This document shows positions 35,386 to 38,673 of a stretch of 38,673 nt of DNA, one piece after another. The stretch covers positions 1 through 38,673 of the forward strand of contig CAIRTQ010000112.1 in the NCBI GenBank assembly GCA_903881545.1, given 5' to 3'. Position 1 is the first letter of the stretch. Every line of letters begins with the position of its first letter. The DNA is from an uncultured Elusimicrobia bacterium (lineage in GTDB: Bacteria; Elusimicrobiota; Elusimicrobia; UBA1565; UBA9628). The position numbers and the translations under genes were made by a program. A model generated the notes under the pieces. The model made no database searches. It was not told the DNA's origin and was given only the letters and a program-made list of their open reading frames with translations.

Positions 35386-37137
35386 ATGATAGAATCCCTA
35401 GGCGTGGGGGGGGACATGGACAAGCTGATGTCGGAGATCAGGGGAACCATCGCAATCGCGGGGGGCAAGCGCCGGGTTGACCTCCTTCTGCGCAACGCCC
35501 GCGTCATCAACACTTTTTCCGGCGACATCCACGACGCCGACGTTGCCGTGCATCGGGGCCGCGTGGTCGGCTTCGGCAACTACCGGGCCAAGAAGGCCAT
35601 CGACCTGCGCGGCGCATATCTCGCCCCCGGTTTTATAGATGGGCACGTCCACATCGAAAGCTCCATGCTCCGCATCCCGGAGTTCGGCCGCGTCGTCGTG
35701 CCCCTGGGCACCACCACGGTGGTGGCCGACCCTCACGAAATCGCCAACGTCCTGGGCCTGGAGGGCATCCGCTACATGCTCGCCTCCAGCCTCGGCGGCG
35801 TGCTGGGCGTCTACATCATGCTCCCCTCCTGCGTGCCGGCCTCCCGTCTGGAGACCGCCGGCGCCAAGCTCTCCGGCCACGACTTGAGCCTCCTGCTCAA
35901 CGACGAGCGCGTCCTGGGGCTGGCCGAGATGATGGACTACTCCGGGGTCATCCACGGCCGCGCGGACGCCGTGGAGAAGATTGCTATCGCGCGCGGCCGG
36001 CGCATCGACGGCCACGCCCCTCGGGTGAGCGGCAAGGATCTTTACGCCTACATCTCTGCGGGCATCAAGTCTGACCATGAATGCGCCACCGCGGCGGAGG
36101 CCCGCGAGAAGCTGCGCGCCGGCATGTACATTATGATCCGGGAAGGCACCGCCGCCAAGAACCTCAAGGCCCTCCTGCCCATGGTCAATTCCGAGAACTC
36201 TCGGAAATTCTTCTTCGTCACCGACGATCGGCACGCGGACGACCTGGTCAGCCAGGGCCACATAGACTATCTGGTGCGCACCGCCATCCGCCTGGGGCTG
36301 GACCCCATCCGGGCCATCCAGATGGCCAGCATCAACGCGGCCGAATATTTCGGCCTCAAGGACTTGGGCGCGGTGGCGCCCGGCTACCGCGCCGACCTCA
36401 TCGTCTTCGATGATTTCCGCAAGTTCCGCATCTCCCGGGTTTTCAAGGACGGACGGCTGGTGGCCGAGGACGGGCGGCTCCTGGTTCCGGCCGACGAAGA
36501 CCGCGGGGGCAAGGCCGGCGGCACCATCAACGTGCGCTGTATCGAGCCGGAGGACTTCGCCATTAAGGCGCAGGGCCGCCGGGTCCGCGTCATCGGCGTG
36601 GTCCCGGACCAACTGGCGACCCGGAGCCTGGTCCGGCCGGTTAAGTCAGAGGGCGGCCTGGTGGCCGCCGACCCCGGCCGCGACCTGCTCAAGATCGCGG
36701 TCATTGAGCGGCATATGGCCTCGGGCCGCGTCGCCCGGGGCCTGGTCCATGGCTTCGGGCTCAAGAAGGGCGCCATCGCCTCCTCCGTGTCCCACGACTC
36801 GCACAACATTGTGGTCATCGGCGTACACGACGCGGACATGTACGCGGCCGCGGTCCAGGTGGTCAAGATGCAGGGCGGCATCGCGGCGGCCTCCGCCGGC
36901 AAGGTCCTGGAGGCGCTGCCCTTGCCCATCGCCGGACTCATGTCGGATCGCGGCGCCGGGTTCGTGCGGGAGAAACTGCACCGTCTCATTGTCACGGCTC
37001 AGGGCATGGGCTCCCGCCTCCAGAATCCCTACATGGCCATGTCGTTCTTGACCTTGCCGCCGATTCCGGAGCTCCGGATCACGGACCGCGGCCTCATCGA
37101 CGCCGTGGACTTCAAAATCGTCCCGTTGTTCATTTGA
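35386..37137 (+). CDS. ade: Adenine deaminase
   Basis: This 583-residue amidohydrolase converts adenine to hypoxanthine and ammonia in purine salvage. Metal-site motifs are GFIDGHVHIESSML (~85), DPHEIANV, DGHAP, SDHE and TDDRHADDL. The C-terminal Ade-specific domain includes SHDSHNIVVIG. The length matches the family (~580). The start is uncertain: ATG 35386 has GGAG about 10 bases upstream, while ATG 35416 lies after a G-rich run and would remove ten residues of weak similarity. Confidence 0.95.
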   Translation: MIESLGVGGDMDKLMSEIRGTIAIAGGKRRVDLLLRNARVINTFSGDIHDADVAVHRGRVVGFGNYRAKKAIDLRGAYLAPGFIDGHVHIESSMLRIPEFGRVVVPLGTTTVVADPHEIANVLGLEGIRYMLASSLGGVLGVYIMLPSCVPASRLETAGAKLSGHDLSLLLNDERVLGLAEMMDYSGVIHGRADAVEKIAIARGRRIDGHAPRVSGKDLYAYISAGIKSDHECATAAEAREKLRAGMYIMIREGTAAKNLKALLPMVNSENSRKFFFVTDDRHADDLVSQGHIDYLVRTAIRLGLDPIRAIQMASINAAEYFGLKDLGAVAPGYRADLIVFDDFRKFRISRVFKDGRLVAEDGRLLVPADEDRGGKAGGTINVRCIEPEDFAIKAQGRRVRVIGVVPDQLATRSLVRPVKSEGGLVAADPGRDLLKIAVIERHMASGRVARGLVHGFGLKKGAIASSVSHDSHNIVVIGVHDADMYAAAVQVVKMQGGIAAASAGKVLEALPLPIAGLMSDRGAGFVREKLHRLIVTAQGMGSRLQNPYMAMSFLTLPPIPELRITDRGLIDAVDFKIVPLFI

Positions 37138-37179
37138 ATCCAGGTCCTTTGCCGGCCGCGGGTGGGATTTTTGTCCCTG

Positions 37180-37206
37180 TTGGTGCGTGGGGGATATTGT
37201 TATAAT
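37180..37206 (+). promoter_or_regulatory. Extended -10 promoter of the small secreted protein gene
   Basis: TATAAT at 37201-37206 is preceded by TG at 37198-37199 (extended -10). A TTGGTG at 37180-37185 gives a 15-base spacer. The leader to the ATG would be about 120 bases, with an imperfect 7-bp hairpin closed by a GCGA tetraloop at 37287-37304 and GGAGG at 37316-37320. I recognise no known riboswitch in it. Confidence 0.65.
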
Positions 37207-37332
37207 GGAGGCGCAGTTCAGAATCGATTGTTTTGCGGGTTCGAACTTTTTTGCGGTTCACCCGTAATATAGATGTGCACAATAGGGCCCCTCGCGAGAG
37301 AGGCTACATCATGATGGAGGTATAACGTTAAA

Positions 37333-37566
37333 ATGTTAAAGCTCATCGTCGCCGTGATCGCCGTCCTCGGGTTTGCCGGGTCCGTGTTTGCCCAGACCCC
37401 GCCTGCCGCCGTGCCGCAAGACGCTGCCATGACGCAGCCCGCGCCGGTCGTCGCGGCCCCGAAGGCCAAGAAGCACAAGGCCGCCAAGAAGCACAAGGCC
37501 GCCAAGAAAGTTGCTCCCGAGGCCGCTCCGGCCCCGGTCGCCGCTCCGGCCCCGGCCGCTAAGTAA
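37333..37566 (+). CDS. Small secreted Lys/Ala/Pro-rich repeat protein
   Basis: This 77-residue protein of unknown function has a signal peptide (MLKLIVAVIAVLGFAGSVFA) with likely cleavage after SVFA. The mature part is low in complexity: QTPPAAVPQDA, then a basic AKKHKAAKKHKAAKK block, then a Pro/Ala tail. It would be an extended, strongly basic periplasmic or surface peptide, perhaps binding polyanions. It has its own promoter and terminator, so it is a monocistronic, probably well expressed gene. The ORF is short but supported by those signals. Confidence 0.78.
   Translation: MLKLIVAVIAVLGFAGSVFAQTPPAAVPQDAAMTQPAPVVAAPKAKKHKAAKKHKAAKKVAPEAAPAPVAAPAPAAK
37468..37509 (+). repeat. Tandem 18-bp coding repeat
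   Basis: Two exact copies of AAGAAGCACAAGGCCGCC (37468-37485, 37486-37503) and the first bases of a third encode the KKHKAA units of the secreted protein. A second 18-base pair of near-copies starting GCTCCGGCCCCGG follows at about 37526-37561. Such repeats can change copy number by slippage. Confidence 0.85.
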
Positions 37567-37585
37567 GAACGCAATCAGTTAAACG

Positions 37586-37619
37586 GCAGCCCCCGCGCAA
37601 GCGGGGGCTGCTTGTTTAT
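37586..37619 (+). terminator. Rho-independent terminator
   Basis: GCAGCCCCCGC (37586-37596) pairs perfectly with GCGGGGGCTGC (37601-37611) around a GCAA tetraloop, followed by TTGTTTAT. It ends the small secreted protein transcript and lies between convergent genes, so it may also act on the epimerase transcript from the other side, with a weaker A/T tract there. Confidence 0.88.
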
Positions 37620-37638
37620 AGGGGGGACGGGAGAAGAA

Positions 37639-38193
37639 TCAGGACCAGGTGAAGCCGTTGTCGGCTTCTAGCAGGAGGGGCAGGCGCCGGTCTTTTTCCG
37701 ACACCACTGCGGCGCAGTCGGGCCAAGCCACGGCCAGGGTCGGGTCATCCCAGCGGATGCCGGCGTCATGGGCGGCCGAGAAATACTCCGTGACCTTGTA
37801 GATCACGTCCGCCTGCTCGGACAGCGCGCAGAAGCCGTGGGCGAAGCCCGCGGGGATCCAGAGCAAGCGGTTGGCCTCGTCCGAGAGCTCCACGGATGCC
37901 CACTTTCCGAAGGTGGGCGAGCCCTGCCGGATGTCCACGGCCACATCGAGGATGCGGCCGCGCACGCAGCGCACGAGCTTGCCTTGCGGCCGGGGGGGCT
38001 TCTGGAAGTGCAGACCGCGCACCACGCCTCGTCTGGAGCGCGACAGGTTGTCCTGGACCAGGGGGGGCACGCCGAGCGCGAGGAACTCGTCGGCGCGGTA
38101 GCCTTCCTGGAAGACGCCGCGCTCGTCCGGGCAGACTCGGCCGCTGATGAGCAGGAGTCCGGGCAGACGGTAAGGCTCGGCTGTGAAAGGCAT
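37639..38193 (-). CDS. rfbC: dTDP-4-dehydrorhamnose 3,5-epimerase
   Basis: A 184-residue cupin epimerase of the dTDP-rhamnose pathway for surface polysaccharide. Recognisable parts are DERGVFQEGYRADEF, the catalytic His in VVRGLHFQ, WIPAGFAHGFCALSE and YKVTEYFSAAHDAGIRWDDP. The length is normal. It starts 10 nt behind the saccharopine-dehydrogenase-like gene, so the two may share a transcript, although no other rhamnose genes are in view. Confidence 0.95.
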   Translation of the reverse strand: MPFTAEPYRLPGLLLISGRVCPDERGVFQEGYRADEFLALGVPPLVQDNLSRSRRGVVRGLHFQKPPRPQGKLVRCVRGRILDVAVDIRQGSPTFGKWASVELSDEANRLLWIPAGFAHGFCALSEQADVIYKVTEYFSAAHDAGIRWDDPTLAVAWPDCAAVVSEKDRRLPLLLEADNGFTWS

Positions 38194-38203
38194 GGGGGCT
38201 CCC

Positions 38204-38673
38204 TCAGGGATCGAGGCTCACCGCCATCGCGCGCTCCTGAAAGCGGATGCCGTCTGGCATCCGCTCGAGCTCCGATAGGATGGGTTCGTAGATCGCCGGG
38301 TCGGTCGGTATCCGCACGCCCGCCCCCGTGATCCTTCCTTCCAGGATCAGGCGGGCCGCCATGGCCGCGGGCAGGCCCACGGTCCGCGCCATGGAGGAGT
38401 CGCCACTCGGAACGCCAAAGTCCAGGAGTGTGGAGGTCAGTTTTTCGGCCTTGCCCCGCGTCGGGTACTTGACCACGAATTCGTGATGCATCACGAGCAT
38501 GTCACGCTCGCCGGGGCTGTAGGACATCTTCTCCACCATGCGCGCCACCATGACGTCCAGGGCGGAACCCCGCTCCAGCGGCAGAGGCTCGTCTGAGAAG
38601 AGGCCGAGCCATTCCAGCCTGTGCCGGGCCTCGCCCTCCGGCGCGACGCCCAGGCGGGCGGCGAAGTCCCGGA
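38204..38673 (-). CDS. Saccharopine dehydrogenase-like protein, C-terminal part (cut by window edge)
   Basis: The reading frame is open to the right edge; the last ~155 residues are visible. The pieces LEWLGLFSDE, MVEKMSYSPGERDMLVMHHE, MARTVGLPAAMAARLILEG, IYEPILSELE and the terminal GIRFQE are typical of the C-terminal domain of LYS9-type saccharopine reductases. In bacteria these serve lysine metabolism or carboxynorspermidine-type reactions; the missing N-terminal Rossmann domain would help decide. Start is outside the window. Confidence 0.88.
   Translation of the reverse strand, partial: RDFAARLGVAPEGEARHRLEWLGLFSDEPLPLERGSALDVMVARMVEKMSYSPGERDMLVMHHEFVVKYPTRGKAEKLTSTLLDFGVPSGDSSMARTVGLPAAMAARLILEGRITGAGVRIPTDPAIYEPILSELERMPDGIRFQERAMAVSLDP

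Noticed and set aside
37207-37332. Riboswitch in the leader of the small secreted protein.
   Set aside because: One imperfect hairpin is visible, but no conserved core of any riboswitch class that I recognise.

Overview
This 38.7 kb window is GC-rich and densely coded. It looks like a chromosomal segment of an anaerobic, H2-metabolising bacterium. The combination of an electron-bifurcating type [FeFe]-hydrogenase, an HdrABC/Flx-like module, a small Lys/Ala-rich secreted protein and two-component regulators with sigma-54 control recalls free-living Elusimicrobiota. That placement is a low-confidence guess; deltaproteobacterial or other candidate-phylum origins are possible. No rRNA, tRNA, CRISPR array, insertion sequence or integrase was seen.

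Region 1 (1-8435, + strand) is a hydrogenase and H2-sensing block. It starts inside a NuoF-type flavoprotein fused to a GltD/NfnB-like NAD(P)H oxidoreductase. The catalytic [FeFe]-hydrogenase hydA follows. Then come a stand-alone receiver, a sensory [FeFe]-hydrogenase fused to a histidine kinase, a receiver-kinase hybrid and another stand-alone receiver. A NuoE-like subunit is not visible and may lie upstream of the window.

Region 2 (8443-11666, - strand) encodes an NtrC-family activator and a membrane sensor kinase. They point away from an AT-rich divergent promoter region.

Region 3 (11768-25276, + strand) is a run of 13 genes that nearly all overlap by stop/start. It begins immediately after a textbook -24/-12 (sigma-54) promoter. 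The genes are a tandem-receiver protein, a divergent RpoN-like protein, hdrC, hdrB, hdrA, mvhD, three Flx-like NAD(P)H-input subunits, a divergent aspartase, and the three H-cluster maturases hydF, hydG and hydE. The simplest reading is that H2 or redox sensing by region 1 and an extracytoplasmic signal sensed by region 2 converge on one sigma-54 promoter. That promoter drives both an electron-bifurcating Hdr complex and the machinery that makes the hydrogenase cofactor. The operon also carries its own sigma-54-like protein, so a feedback or promoter-switching loop is possible. This is the most interesting system in the window.

Region 4 (25281-27920) is iron supply: a Fur-family repressor with its own promoter and an 11-bp-arm palindromic operator, translationally coupled to a FeoA-FeoB fusion, then a terminator. 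It makes sense next to a locus full of iron-sulfur proteins.

Region 5 (27969-38673) is mostly housekeeping. It holds fabF, a small unknown protein, iron superoxide dismutase and a minus-strand operon (COG2403 GTPase, ornithine aminotransferase, ornithine carbamoyltransferase, CDF metal exporter with three C-terminal domains). These are followed by adenine deaminase, a small secreted repeat protein with its own promoter and terminator, dTDP-4-dehydrorhamnose 3,5-epimerase, and the end of a saccharopine-dehydrogenase-like gene cut by the window edge. No gene-free stretch exceeds 200 bases.
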